Source: an uncultured Bacteroidales bacterium
GTDB lineage: Bacteria; Bacteroidota; Bacteroidia; Bacteroidales; F082
Direction: 5' to 3'
Length of the DNA: 64,000 nt
Assembly (NCBI GenBank): GCA_905234275.1
Contig: CAJOHD010000002.1
Coordinates: 62,001-126,000, forward strand
Shown: positions 26,182-35,466 of the stretch, piece by piece
How the letters are laid out: every line of letters begins with the position of its first letter
Position numbering within the stretch: the stretch's first letter is position 1
The notes under the pieces: model-generated
Database searches by the model: none
Told to the model about the DNA's origin: nothing
The model's input: only the letters and a program-made list of their open reading frames with translations
Program-made: the position numbers and the translations under genes

Positions 26182-28035
26182 GTGAAAAAAATAGAACTTC
26201 TTTCGCCGGCGAAAAACCTTGAGGTTGGACTTGCAGCAATCAACCATGGCGCTGATGCTGTGTACATTGGCGGTCCGAGCTTCGGCGCCCGTGAGAAAGT
26301 TGGAAACAGTATTGAAGACATCGAAAAACTGTGCAATCACGCTGCCATTTTTGACGCGAAAGTGTATGTCACACTCAATACTTTGTTGTTTGACAACGAG
26401 TTAGAGCAGGCACGCAAGATCGCGTGGGACTGCTACAATGCCGGTGTCGATGCCCTAATTGTCCAGGATATGTCTCTCCTGATGATGGACATGCCTCCGA
26501 TTGCGCTTCATGCTTCCACACAATGCAACAACACGACAGCTGAGAAGGTGAAATTTTTGGAAGATGTGGGTTTTAAGCAGGTTGTGCTGGCAAGGGAGTT
26601 GACTATCAATGAGATAAAGGAGATTCGCTCAAAAACTACAGTGCCGTTGGAGTTCTTTGTGCACGGAGCTTTGTGCGTGAGCTACAGCGGTCAGTGCTAT
26701 CTCAGTCACGTCATCGGGCATCGTTCAGCGAATCGTGGAGCATGCGCGCAGCCTTGCCGCCTGAAATGGAACCTCGAAGATGAAAACGGTAACGTGTTGA
26801 TTGCCAACAGACATCTGCTGTCGTTACGCGATATGAACAACTCGAAAAACCTCGAGGAACTCATCGACGCAGGAATCACATCGTTCAAAATCGAGGGTCG
26901 CTTGAAAGACGCTGATTATGTGAAGAATACGACGGCATATTATCGTCGTGCCCTTGATGAAATTATTGCTCGTCGTCCTGATTTGGAACGTGCTTCACGA
27001 GGTGTTTCGACGCCATCGTTTGATCCAAATCTTGAGAAGTCGTTTTCCCGTGGTTTCACTGACTATTTCCTTCATGGCCGTCAAAAAAATATCGATGCTC
27101 CGTTCACCCCGAAATCGATGGGCGAGTACATCGGTGAAATCAAGAAAATCGATGGTAAACGCTTGACAGTCAGGCTGAAAGAAGGAATTACACTTCACAA
27201 CGGCGACGGACTTTGTTTCTTGGATGAAAACAATGAATTGCAAGGGTTTAATGTCAATGGAGTCGATAATGACTCGATACTCAGCTCAGCGTCGTTGTCA
27301 TTCCGAGCGCCGCAGGCGCGAGGAACCTCATTGTATCGCAACTATGACATCCAATGGCAGCGCTCCGTTGACGCTTCCACTGGCAACCGAAAACTCCCGA
27401 TAAACCTCGAGTTCTCTGAGACCTCCGATGGATTCAAGCTGACTGCGAAAAACGAAAACGTTAGCGTTTGCTTGCAATGCCAGAAAGATATTGCCAAAAA
27501 TCCAGAGAAGGCACTCGAAACAATCCGCACCAAATTATCGCAATGGGGTGATACGAAATTTGTTGTTGAAAATATTGACATTCAATTAAATACGGTTTAT
27601 TTCATTCCAGCATCGGTTTTGGGTGAGATGAAACGCCAATTGGTGGTGGAATTGGAATCGTCATTTCGACTGAAGCATAACGAAGTGAAGCGTAATGGAG
27701 AAATCCTTTCTGATACAATGCATCTGAATAAAAAGGATCTCTCGACTACGCTCGAAATGACAAGACTGTCATATCTCGCTAACGTCACCAATTCCATCTC
27801 CCGCAAATTCTATGAGAATCACGGCGTTACGCACATCGATGATGGTCTCGAAAAATCAATGCCAGAAGGTGAGATCGTGGTGATGACAACCAAACATTGC
27901 ATCCGTTATGCCAACGGAATGTGTGCCAAAGAAACAGGAAAACCTGCCACATCTTTATATCTCAGCAACGAGCGCGGTCGTTTCCGCCTTGACTTCGATT
28001 GCAAAAATTGTTGCATGAAAGTGGTCAACATTTAA
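26182..28035 (+). CDS. Peptidase U32 family protein (RlhA-like), carrying two palindromic-element inserts
   Basis: It starts with GTG (MKKIELLSPAKNLEVGLAAINHGADAVYIGG) and has 617 residues. The U32 signature EFFVHGALCVSYSGQCYLS lies near residues 155-173, with further Cys in RGACAQPCR and the C-terminal CIRYANGMCAK...FDCKNCCM. In E. coli the nearest large member, RlhA, is needed for hydroxylation of 23S rRNA C2501, so a role in RNA hydroxylation is more likely than proteolysis. Two stretches do not belong to the family. Residues ~372-383 (SFRAPQARGTSL) come from a palindromic repeat at 27297. Residues ~493-527 come from a complete 102-bp family B element at 27660, which adds 34 codons without shifting the frame. 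Both lie in the less conserved middle and C-terminal region. Confidence 0.85.
   Translation: MKKIELLSPAKNLEVGLAAINHGADAVYIGGPSFGAREKVGNSIEDIEKLCNHAAIFDAKVYVTLNTLLFDNELEQARKIAWDCYNAGVDALIVQDMSLLMMDMPPIALHASTQCNNTTAEKVKFLEDVGFKQVVLARELTINEIKEIRSKTTVPLEFFVHGALCVSYSGQCYLSHVIGHRSANRGACAQPCRLKWNLEDENGNVLIANRHLLSLRDMNNSKNLEELIDAGITSFKIEGRLKDADYVKNTTAYYRRALDEIIARRPDLERASRGVSTPSFDPNLEKSFSRGFTDYFLHGRQKNIDAPFTPKSMGEYIGEIKKIDGKRLTVRLKEGITLHNGDGLCFLDENNELQGFNVNGVDNDSILSSASLSFRAPQARGTSLYRNYDIQWQRSVDASTGNRKLPINLEFSETSDGFKLTAKNENVSVCLQCQKDIAKNPEKALETIRTKLSQWGDTKFVVENIDIQLNTVYFIPASVLGEMKRQLVVELESSFRLKHNEVKRNGEILSDTMHLNKKDLSTTLEMTRLSYLANVTNSISRKFYENHGVTHIDDGLEKSMPEGEIVVMTTKHCIRYANGMCAKETGKPATSLYLSNERGRFRLDFDCKNCCMKVVNI
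27297..27329. repeat. Half-length palindromic element (GTCATTCCGA variant) inside the U32 gene
   Basis: It begins GTCATTCCGAGCGCCGC and continues AGGCGCGAGGAACCTC, a variant of the family B left end with a GC-rich small hairpin (GCGCC..GGCGC). It is translated as SFRAPQARGTSL. Confidence 0.65.
27660..27761. repeat. Complete 102-bp family B element, in frame inside the U32 gene
   Basis: The element has perfect 10-base inverted ends GTCATTTCGA and TCGAAATGAC and internal GGAGAAATCCTTT facing AAAAAGGATCTC. Its length of 102 bases is the same as the intergenic copy at 29844 and equals 34 codons. It is read as FRLKHNEVKRNGEILSDT and onward, with no stop. Confidence 0.85.
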
Positions 28036-28081
28036 AAAATTTGTAAATTTGCAACTTTATTGAAAATAATAGTTAAACGAT

Positions 28082-29842
28082 ATGTTTAGAACTCATACAT
28101 GTGGTGAACTTCGTATGACCAACGTGGGTCAAGAAGTCACTTTGAGCGGCTGGGTGCAGCGCGTGCGCGACAAAGGTGCCCTGCTTTGGATTGATCTCCG
28201 TGATCGTTATGGTATTACGCAACTCTTTATGCAAGAAGGCGTTAGCTCGGCTGAGACGATGAAGACCGCCCGCGAAATCGGACGTGAATTCGTCATCCAG
28301 GCCAAAGGCGTCGTGGTGGAACGCGAGTCGAAGAACCCGAAAAATCCGACAGGCGACATCGAGCTGAAAGTCGAGTCTCTCAAGATTTTGACAACTTCTA
28401 AGGTGCCTCCGTTCACTATCGAAGACGTGAGCGACGGCGGCGACGACATCCGCATGAAGTACCGCTACCTCGACCTGCGCCGCAACCCAATAAAAAACAA
28501 CATCATCTTGCGCCATAAGATGGCACAGGAAGTGCGTAAATATCTGTCAGGCAATGACTTCCTCGAAATCGAGACTCCTTGCTTGATTAAGTCAACCCCT
28601 GAAGGAGCCCGCGACTTCGTGGTGCCGAGCCGTATGAACCCAGGCGAGTTCTACGCTCTCCCACAGTCACCACAGCAGTTCAAGCAGCTCCTCATGGTGG
28701 CAGGCTTCGACCGCTATTTCCAGATCGTGCGCTGCTTCCGCGATGAAGACCTCCGTGCCGACCGTCAGCCTGAGTTTACACAGATCGACTGCGAGATGTC
28801 GTTCGTCGAACAGGAAGACGTCATCAACATGTTTGAGGGCTTGGCAAAGCATCTGTTCAAGACCATCAAAGGCATCGAATTCGGCGATTTCCCAAGAATC
28901 ACTTGGCAAGACGCAATGAAATATTACGGTTCCGACAAGCCGGATATCCGTTTTGGAATGAAGTTTGTCGAACTCAATGACGTGGCTAAAGGTCACGGCT
29001 TCTCGGTGTTCGATGAGGCTGAACTCGTGGTCGCCATAAACGCTGAAGGCTGCGCCAACTACACCCGCAAACAGACCGACGCACTCACCGACTTCGTGAA
29101 ACGTCCGCAAGTTGGAGCTAAAGGCCTCGTTTACGTGAAATATAACGAAGACGGCACAATCAAGTCGTCAGTCGATAAGTTCTACACACCTGAGATTTTG
29201 AAGACATGGCTCGACAAATGCAATGCCAAACCAGGTGATATGCTGTTGATTCTCAGCGGTAAAGCCATGCCGACAAGAATCCAGATGAACGCTCTCCGTC
29301 TCGAGATGGGCAACCAGCTCGGCTTGCGCGACCCTAACGTGTATAAACCATTGTGGGTCATCGACTTCCCGCTTCTCGAATGGGACGAAGAGACACAGCG
29401 TTACTATGCAATGCACCATCCGTTCACGGCTCCGAAACCAGAGGATGAATACCTCCTCGAGCAGCCTGACAAATGGGGTGAGATTCGCGCAAATGCTTAC
29501 GACATCGTGCTCAACGGCACTGAAGTGGGCGGCGGCTCGGTCCGTATCCACGACAAGAACCTGCAGAAGAAGATGTTCCACACCCTTGGCTTCACCGACG
29601 AGAAGGCTCAGGAGCAGTTCGGCTTCCTGATGAACGCTTTCGAATACGGAGCACCACCTCACGCAGGATTGGCATTCGGTTTTGACCGCCTCTGCTCGCT
29701 CTTCGGAGGTCAGGACTCAATCCGCGACTTCATCGCATTCCCGAAGAACAATCAGGGACGCGACGTAATGGCGGAATCACCATCTCCAATTGCACAGGAA
29801 CAGCTTGATGAATTGCAAATCGCATTGAATTTGAAACAATAA
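28082..29842 (+). CDS. aspS: Aspartyl-tRNA synthetase
   Basis: This is a class IIb synthetase of 586 residues, the usual bacterial length. An OB-fold anticodon-binding domain comes first ([26 protein letters not shown]). Class II motif 2 follows ([18 protein letters not shown]), then the bacterial GAD insert, and motif 3 ([27 protein letters not shown]). It charges tRNA-Asp. Its upstream region has a TAAATTTG -7 box near 28040. A complete family B palindromic element lies two bases after its stop. Confidence 0.96.
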   Translation: MFRTHTCGELRMTNVGQEVTLSGWVQRVRDKGALLWIDLRDRYGITQLFMQEGVSSAETMKTAREIGREFVIQAKGVVVERESKNPKNPTGDIELKVESLKILTTSKVPPFTIEDVSDGGDDIRMKYRYLDLRRNPIKNNIILRHKMAQEVRKYLSGNDFLEIETPCLIKSTPEGARDFVVPSRMNPGEFYALPQSPQQFKQLLMVAGFDRYFQIVRCFRDEDLRADRQPEFTQIDCEMSFVEQEDVINMFEGLAKHLFKTIKGIEFGDFPRITWQDAMKYYGSDKPDIRFGMKFVELNDVAKGHGFSVFDEAELVVAINAEGCANYTRKQTDALTDFVKRPQVGAKGLVYVKYNEDGTIKSSVDKFYTPEILKTWLDKCNAKPGDMLLILSGKAMPTRIQMNALRLEMGNQLGLRDPNVYKPLWVIDFPLLEWDEETQRYYAMHHPFTAPKPEDEYLLEQPDKWGEIRANAYDIVLNGTEVGGGSVRIHDKNLQKKMFHTLGFTDEKAQEQFGFLMNAFEYGAPPHAGLAFGFDRLCSLFGGQDSIRDFIAFPKNNQGRDVMAESPSPIAQEQLDELQIALNLKQ

Positions 29843-29843
29843 C

Positions 29844-29945
29844 GTCATTTCGACCGAAGTGGAGAAATCCTTTGTTAACGTAAATATTCAAATGATTTTG
29901 CAAACAAAGGATTTCTCGATTCCGCTTCGCTGCACTCGAAATGAC
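29844..29945. repeat. Complete 102-bp family B element between aspS and pfkA
   Basis: It has perfect 10-base inverted ends (GTCATTTCGA / TCGAAATGAC) with an inner inverted pair GAGAAATCCTTTGTT / AACAAAGGATTTCTC. The whole folds into a long imperfect hairpin of 102 bases. It fills almost all of the space between the aspS stop and the pfkA start. Confidence 0.88.
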
Positions 29946-29960
29946 AACAAATAATATGTT

Positions 29961-31055
29961 ATGAAAAGAGTTTTAATAACCACTGGTGGTGGCGACTGTC
30001 CAGGCCTCAATGCGGTGATTCGCGCTATTGTGAAGCGTGCGTCGCAGGAGACCGACTGGGAAGTCCTTGGCAGCATCCAGGCCTTCAACGGAGTGCTTTG
30101 GGAGCCGCAGGAGATAGTGCGCCTCACACCTGAAGCCGTGCGCGGAATACATTTCCGTGGCGGCACAATAATCGAAACTACTAACAAAGGCGGCCCGTTC
30201 TCATGGCCTGTCAAGAAAAACGACGGCACATGGGAAGTTGTCGACCGTTCCGACGAGATGATTAAACGTCTGGAATATATGGGCGTCGACTGCGTCATCA
30301 ACATAGGTGGCGACGGCTCACAGCGCATCTCGCAGAAGCTGTATGAAAAGGGCTTGAACATCATCGGAGTGCCGAAGACCATCGACAACGACCTCTCGAT
30401 GACCGACTGCACATTCGGATTCCAGACCGCAGTGCAGATTGCAACTGAGGCTGTCGATAAGCTCGTCACGACTGCCGCTTCTCACAACCGCGTGTTTGTG
30501 CTCGAAGTCATGGGTCGCGACGCCGGCTGGATCGCGCTGAACGCAGCAATTGCTGGTGGCGCAGAGGTTTGTCTGTTGCCTGAGTTCCCTTATGATGTCA
30601 ACATCGTAAAGAAACGTCTCGAGGAGCGTTTCCACAACGACCGTGGTCATGCCATTGTGGTCATTAGTGAGGGTGCGAAACCGAAAGACGGAACGCAGAT
30701 CTTCACCAAGAGCAATGAGCCTGGCTACGAGAACGTGAAGCTCGGCGGCATCGGAGTGAAGTTCATTGAGCAGATGAAAGCCGCTGGTTTTGAACACGAT
30801 ATGCGTGAGACCACACTCGGTCACCTGCAGCGTGGCGGCGTGCCGATCGCTTACGACCGTGTGCTCGCGTCACAGTTCGGCGTGAAGGCATTCGAGATGG
30901 TGCTTAATAAGGAATACGGTCACATGGTGGCTTACCGTCACCCACATGTGATAAGCGTTCCAATCAAAGACGCTGTGGCGAAGATGAACTTCGTGGAGCC
31001 TGATTGCGACCTTATCCGCACCGCAAAAGGACTGAATATTTCGTTAGGAATCTAA
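29961..31055 (+). CDS. pfkA: 6-phosphofructokinase (mixed-motif, PfkA superfamily)
   Basis: This 364-residue enzyme begins TTGGGDCPGLNAVIR and has NIGGDGSQR, PKTIDNDLSMTDCTFGF, MGRDAGWIAL and GHLQRGGVP. It phosphorylates fructose 6-phosphate in glycolysis. The phosphoryl-donor motifs are mixed. GGDGS has Gly where PPi enzymes have Asp (ATP-like), whereas PKTIDND has Lys where E. coli ATP-PfkA has Gly (PPi-like). This combination is seen in the mixed-substrate group, so the donor, ATP or PPi, cannot be called. The 3' end overlaps the 3' end of rodA by four bases. Confidence 0.9.
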   Translation: MKRVLITTGGGDCPGLNAVIRAIVKRASQETDWEVLGSIQAFNGVLWEPQEIVRLTPEAVRGIHFRGGTIIETTNKGGPFSWPVKKNDGTWEVVDRSDEMIKRLEYMGVDCVINIGGDGSQRISQKLYEKGLNIIGVPKTIDNDLSMTDCTFGFQTAVQIATEAVDKLVTTAASHNRVFVLEVMGRDAGWIALNAAIAGGAEVCLLPEFPYDVNIVKKRLEERFHNDRGHAIVVISEGAKPKDGTQIFTKSNEPGYENVKLGGIGVKFIEQMKAAGFEHDMRETTLGHLQRGGVPIAYDRVLASQFGVKAFEMVLNKEYGHMVAYRHPHVISVPIKDAVAKMNFVEPDCDLIRTAKGLNISLGI

Positions 31056-32308
31056 AGGATATTCATACGGTTCGCGTCCTGTTTCAGGAAGACGAACAGC
31101 ATCATAGAAAACATCAAAAGGCTTGAGCCTCCGTAACTTAGGAATGGCAATGGGATGCCGATGACAGGCACTAATCCGATTGTCATTCCTATATTTATGG
31201 CAAAATGGAAGAAGAAAATACACGCTATCGCATAGCCATAAATTCGACTGAACGTAGATCGTTGTCGCTCAGCTAAGTGAATGATTCTCAATACTAAAGC
31301 TAAATAAAGAACTATCACGGCGAAACATCCGACGAAGCCATTTTCCTCACCGACAGTACAAAAGATGAAGTCGGTGTGCTGCTCTGGCACGAAGTTGTAT
31401 TTCGTCATGGTGCCTTTGAGGTATCCTTTGCCCGAAAAACCTCCGGAACCTATAGCAATCATTGACTGATTCAGATTATAGCCTACACCTTTTGTGTCGT
31501 GCTCTTTTCCCAAAATGATGTTGATACGTGTCTGCTGGTGTTGCTTCAAAACATGATGAAATGCGAAATCAACGGAGAAGACAAAGGCGCAAGAGGCAAT
31601 CAGAATCCATGTCAAAAGCCAGATGTTTTTCTTTGTGCGGTTGATTAACAGCAGGAAAATTGCATATAGCACGACCAGACCGATAATGACGTACCATTTT
31701 GATACACAGAGAGATAAGATAAATAATGTGGCTGCCGCCAGACCGATGATCAGGATTTTTCCGCCCATGCCTTCACGATAGAGAACCAGCAAAAAGATGA
31801 TGAAAACTGATGCTGAGCCGGCGTCGCCTTGAGCTAAAATGAGCAGCATTGGTAAAAGAACGATGCCGTAAGCCGTGAGTTTTGTCTTTAATTTGCTGAT
31901 ATCAGTGTCGAGTTTGCCAAGATAATGTGCGAGTGCCAACGCCGTGCCGAATTTTGCCAATTCAGAAGGCTGGAATGATATCGGACCGAACTGAATCCAA
32001 GAGGTTGAACCAGAGATCTTAGAGCCGACGACCAAAACCAATAGCAAAGATAATATCGACAAGCCATAGATAACGTAGGCAAAAGCGTTGAAAAACTTAG
32101 CATCTATTAGTAAGATCGCGAATCCAAAGACAAGACTGACACCGATGAAAAGAAGCTGTTTGCCATAGTTTTGCGACAGGTCGTAGATGTGCGGATGTGC
32201 CTCGTTGTAAGCTGCTGCATAAATACTGAGAAGTCCTATTGTGACCAAGGCTAAGTATATGATTAACAACCAAATATCAAATCTTCCGACTATGTTTTTG
32301 CTTCTCAT
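31052..32308 (-). CDS. rodA: Rod shape-determining protein RodA (SEDS glycosyltransferase)
   Basis: The protein has 418 residues and about ten membrane helices. SEDS marks are present: GSTSWIQFGPISFQPSELAKFG, GDAGSASVF, and the C-terminal IGIPLPFLSYGGSSL. It polymerises lipid II into glycan strands for cell elongation together with PBP2, whose gene directly precedes it with a four-base overlap (ATGA). The usual mreBCD genes upstream of this pair are not present in the window. Confidence 0.93.
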   Translation of the reverse strand: MRSKNIVGRFDIWLLIIYLALVTIGLLSIYAAAYNEAHPHIYDLSQNYGKQLLFIGVSLVFGFAILLIDAKFFNAFAYVIYGLSILSLLLVLVVGSKISGSTSWIQFGPISFQPSELAKFGTALALAHYLGKLDTDISKLKTKLTAYGIVLLPMLLILAQGDAGSASVFIIFLLVLYREGMGGKILIIGLAAATLFILSLCVSKWYVIIGLVVLYAIFLLLINRTKKNIWLLTWILIASCAFVFSVDFAFHHVLKQHQQTRINIILGKEHDTKGVGYNLNQSMIAIGSGGFSGKGYLKGTMTKYNFVPEQHTDFIFCTVGEENGFVGCFAVIVLYLALVLRIIHLAERQRSTFSRIYGYAIACIFFFHFAINIGMTIGLVPVIGIPLPFLSYGGSSLLMFSMMLFVFLKQDANRMNIL

Positions 32309-34119
32309 TTTTCAGGTTGGTTAAGGGTTAAAACTCTTTTTTCAAGGTTAGGACGTGTCACCTCGCCTTTGATGTATTTTTCAATCAGCAGGGAGGCGAT
32401 AGGGGCGGCCCATGTCGAGCCGAAGCCTGCGTTTTCCACCACTACGGCTATGGCTATCTGAGGGTTTTCCACTGGCGCAAATGCCATGAAGATGGAGTGA
32501 TCGGGACCGTGTGGGTTCTCGGCCGTGCCAGTCTTACCTCCGACGGTGATGCCAGGAATTGCTGACATTCTTGCGGTGCCGTGTTCGCCTTCGAAGACGC
32601 TCTGCATGCCTTTTTTCACATCCTTGAAATGCTTTTGCTTGATGTCGATGACATGTTTTTCAAAAGACACGCTGTCGTCAGGACTGCCGAAGCTTTTGAT
32701 GTAATGCGGCTCGTAGAAATATCCTTCGTTGCCGATGGCTGCTGCTACGTTGGCAAGCTGTAGCGGTGTCACCAAAATCTCTCCTTGACCTATGCTGAGC
32801 GAGCGGATAGTCATGGCGTTCCACACACCACGATAGATCTTGTCGTAATACTCCATCTTCGGGATATTGCCGGATACCGTGAACGGGATGTCGGAGTTGA
32901 ACGACCTGCCCAGACCGAAGCTGGTGACGTTGTCGTACCAAAACTTAAATCCTTCGCGTTGACTGCCAAAGCGTTTTGAGTTCATCATGTCCTGGAAAGC
33001 ATACCAGAAATATGGGTTACACGAGTTTTCGATGGCGTCATACAGCCTCACTGGCGAGCTGTGGTAGTGTGTGCATTTGATCGGGACGCTGTTCGGACCG
33101 TAACATGTATATGCTGTGTTGGCTGTTATCACACCGCTTTGTAGTGATATCAAGCCGTTTATCATCTTGAATGTCGAGCCAGGTGGATATGTACCGCTTA
33201 TTGCTCTGTTAATCAATGGTTTATCCGGGTCGTTTAGCAACTCGCTGTATCTCGTTCCTCTTGTGCGTCCCACAAGCTCATTGGGATCGTAAGTAGGACT
33301 CGACACCATTGCGAGGATCTGACCGGTGGTAGGCTCGATGGCAACGATAGAGCCTGTTTTTCCTGCCATCAGATACTCGCCGTAAGCCTGCAGGTCGGCG
33401 TCGAGACCGAGAATGATGTCTTTTCCGGGCTCTGGCAAGGTGTCATACTCACCGTTCATAAAACGTTCCTTCTCGCGGTTGTGCACATCCACAACGGTGA
33501 TTTTCATGCCTTTCTTACCTCGAAGCTCTTTCTCGTAATACTTCTCAATGCCTGATTTTCCTATATAATCGCCAAGTTTGTAGTAGGAGTCGCGCTCCAT
33601 CTCAGGCTTTGTAACCTCGCCGATGCTACCTAAAGTGTGAGCCGCAATAGGCATTGGATACTGGCGAATTGAGCGGGTCTGGAAATAAAAGCCAGGATAA
33701 TTGTATAAAACCTCGGCAATACGCCCGTATTCCTCTTTCGTGATCTGTGAAATGAAAATAGAAGGAGTGATATTTGAGTATTTCTTCGCTTTTTTGAGGT
33801 TGTTATTGTAAACCTGATTGCTGATATTCAATAACTTACAAAAAGCAGCAGTGTCGATGTTCTTCGCTTGCGAAGGGATGATCATCAGGTCGTAAACGGC
33901 ATCGTTATACACGAGAAGCTTGCCGTTGCGGTCGTAAATCTTACCTCTTGACGGATATTGAGTGATATATCGTAGTGTATTGTTGTCCGACGACTGCTTG
34001 TACGAGTCATCGACAATCTGAATAATGAAAAGCTTGATCAGAAGAATGACAGCAACCAATATGAATATCGAGCCGATGACATATTTGCGGTGTGAATAGT
34101 TTATCTTATTCTTAATCAT
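32305..34119 (-). CDS. mrdA: Penicillin-binding protein 2
   Basis: This class B transpeptidase of 604 residues has an N-terminal membrane anchor (residues ~15-35) and a dimerisation/pedestal domain. The transpeptidase domain shows SxxK (PPGSTFKM), SxN (ENSCNPYF) and KTG (GGKTGTAENPHG). It crosslinks peptidoglycan during elongation as partner of RodA, whose gene overlaps its 3' end. The family-typical RQYP stretch (QTRSIRQYP) near residue 150 is present. Confidence 0.94.
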   Translation of the reverse strand: MIKNKINYSHRKYVIGSIFILVAVILLIKLFIIQIVDDSYKQSSDNNTLRYITQYPSRGKIYDRNGKLLVYNDAVYDLMIIPSQAKNIDTAAFCKLLNISNQVYNNNLKKAKKYSNITPSIFISQITKEEYGRIAEVLYNYPGFYFQTRSIRQYPMPIAAHTLGSIGEVTKPEMERDSYYKLGDYIGKSGIEKYYEKELRGKKGMKITVVDVHNREKERFMNGEYDTLPEPGKDIILGLDADLQAYGEYLMAGKTGSIVAIEPTTGQILAMVSSPTYDPNELVGRTRGTRYSELLNDPDKPLINRAISGTYPPGSTFKMINGLISLQSGVITANTAYTCYGPNSVPIKCTHYHSSPVRLYDAIENSCNPYFWYAFQDMMNSKRFGSQREGFKFWYDNVTSFGLGRSFNSDIPFTVSGNIPKMEYYDKIYRGVWNAMTIRSLSIGQGEILVTPLQLANVAAAIGNEGYFYEPHYIKSFGSPDDSVSFEKHVIDIKQKHFKDVKKGMQSVFEGEHGTARMSAIPGITVGGKTGTAENPHGPDHSIFMAFAPVENPQIAIAVVVENAGFGSTWAAPIASLLIEKYIKGEVTRPNLEKRVLTLNQPEK

Positions 34120-34243
34120 AAGGTTACGTTATTTTTAATTCAAAAATTTCCAATTACAAAAATATTAAAAGTTTGTGAAAAATAGGCTTTTTCTTAAGAA
34201 AATATTGTATCTTTGTAAACAGAAAAAATTTAATGAAATTTGA

Positions 34244-34756
34244 ATGATGAAAATCAAGTTTAATATAGTTATTGTATTGATAATCATTGTGTTTGGCGTG
34301 GTGTCTTGTGGTAAAAAGCAGGAAAGCAATGTGATATCAAGGAATTTTGAAGGTGAGATATGGGGTCGGTTCGACTATTTGGAGGCTGATTTTAACGTGG
34401 TGAAGGCTCCGATGACCGCTGATTTGGTTATGGATATTGATATTTCCGAAGTTTTTCCGAATGTTTATCAGTATCATGATGCTGATGACGGTCTGTTTGC
34501 TATCGCATTGACTATCAATGCTCCGGATGGCGGACGACGTTCGCGTGAGTACAAATTCCGACTGAAAGACAGTGATGGAAATTTCAAATCAGAAAAGATT
34601 GACGGTTATTATCATTATGAATTGCCTCTTATCAATGATATGAGTTTCAGTGAAATCGGGGTTTATAAATTCAAAGTTGAAAATAAATATCCGAAAGAGC
34701 CTTTATACGGTATTAAAAGTCTGAATATCAATTGTTTACAGATAAAACGGTTTTAA
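34244..34756 (+). CDS. Small lipoprotein, possibly GldH-like
   Basis: This 170-residue protein has a lipoprotein signal (lipobox VVSCG). The mature part is a single beta-rich domain (ALTINAPDGGRRSREYKFRLKDSDGNF, GVYKFKVENKYPKEPLYGIKSLNINC). The order of strands, the length and the ending G-x-Y-x-F...L-x-GI-x-x-x-x-I recall the gliding/T9SS lipoprotein GldH, but similarity by eye is weak. A -7 box TATCTTTG lies about 35 bases upstream. The 3' end overlaps the 3' end of recO by 29 bases, with the genes convergent. Confidence 0.6.
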   Translation: MMKIKFNIVIVLIIIVFGVVSCGKKQESNVISRNFEGEIWGRFDYLEADFNVVKAPMTADLVMDIDISEVFPNVYQYHDADDGLFAIALTINAPDGGRRSREYKFRLKDSDGNFKSEKIDGYYHYELPLINDMSFSEIGVYKFKVENKYPKEPLYGIKSLNINCLQIKRF

Positions 34757-35465
34757 GGATTTCGGTTGAATTCATGTCGTTGAACCCACTGACATGTAGT
34801 TTATAATAAGTAGTGACAGCATCCATCAGCTGCCGACGTTCGTTGTTTGTGAAATTCAAACATACATCATCAAAAATACTGGTGTTGCCAAGCCTGAAAT
34901 ACAATCCACTCAACTGACTATCAATGAAATACGCGATGCTACCAGCGTCGTGGCGGAAACATCCTTCCTCCAAATCGAAGATAAATCCTGGATTATAGCC
35001 ACCGATATTTGGTGAGAAACCGAGAAAACGGCTCAATTCCAGGGCAAATTTCAACGGAAAATCAGCGATATTGCCATTCATGGCGTCAAGATGTGAGAGC
35101 GCATGATGTATGAAATCGAAAAGTTCAAGGTCGGTCTCGGCTTCTTGTATCGATTTTGACAGCAACTCGCAGACAAACAGAATGATGGCGTTTTTGGTTA
35201 TATTGACAGGAATGTCCTGATAGGCATATTCGATGCTTGCTTCTTTGAGATACCCAAGGTCGCCGCGTGATTTGGCGCTTACGATGTCGAGAAGGGTTAG
35301 CGGTTGGAATAATGCCGTGCGTATCTTGGCGTTTTTGTTGAAAGCTCCTTTTACCATAAACGACCGTAGCCCGTTCTGTTCTGTCAAAAGCTTGACAATC
35401 AGACTGTTATCTCCATATCTGATAGCTTTGAGAACTATGGCGCGTGTCTTGTCGGAGCTGTCCAT
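34728..35465 (-). CDS. recO: DNA repair protein RecO
   Basis: This 245-residue protein has the N-terminal OB-fold of RecO (KTRAIVLKAIRYGDNSLIVKLLTEQNG) and a helical C-terminal domain. The second half includes the loop FDLEEGCFRH; the four zinc-binding Cys of some RecO proteins are not kept. RecO loads RecA on SSB-coated single strands in the RecFOR pathway. It begins one base after the porZ stop and is presumably co-transcribed with it. Confidence 0.85.
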   Translation of the reverse strand: MDSSDKTRAIVLKAIRYGDNSLIVKLLTEQNGLRSFMVKGAFNKNAKIRTALFQPLTLLDIVSAKSRGDLGYLKEASIEYAYQDIPVNITKNAIILFVCELLSKSIQEAETDLELFDFIHHALSHLDAMNGNIADFPLKFALELSRFLGFSPNIGGYNPGFIFDLEEGCFRHDAGSIAYFIDSQLSGLYFRLGNTSIFDDVCLNFTNNERRQLMDAVTTYYKLHVSGFNDMNSTEILKTVLSVNN

Positions 35466-35466
35466 T

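Noticed and set aside
27660..27761. Possible frameshift or assembly error in the U32 gene
   Set aside because: The frame is continuous, the insert is exactly 102 bases with intact inverted ends and has an intergenic sister copy of the same size, so it is a genuine element.
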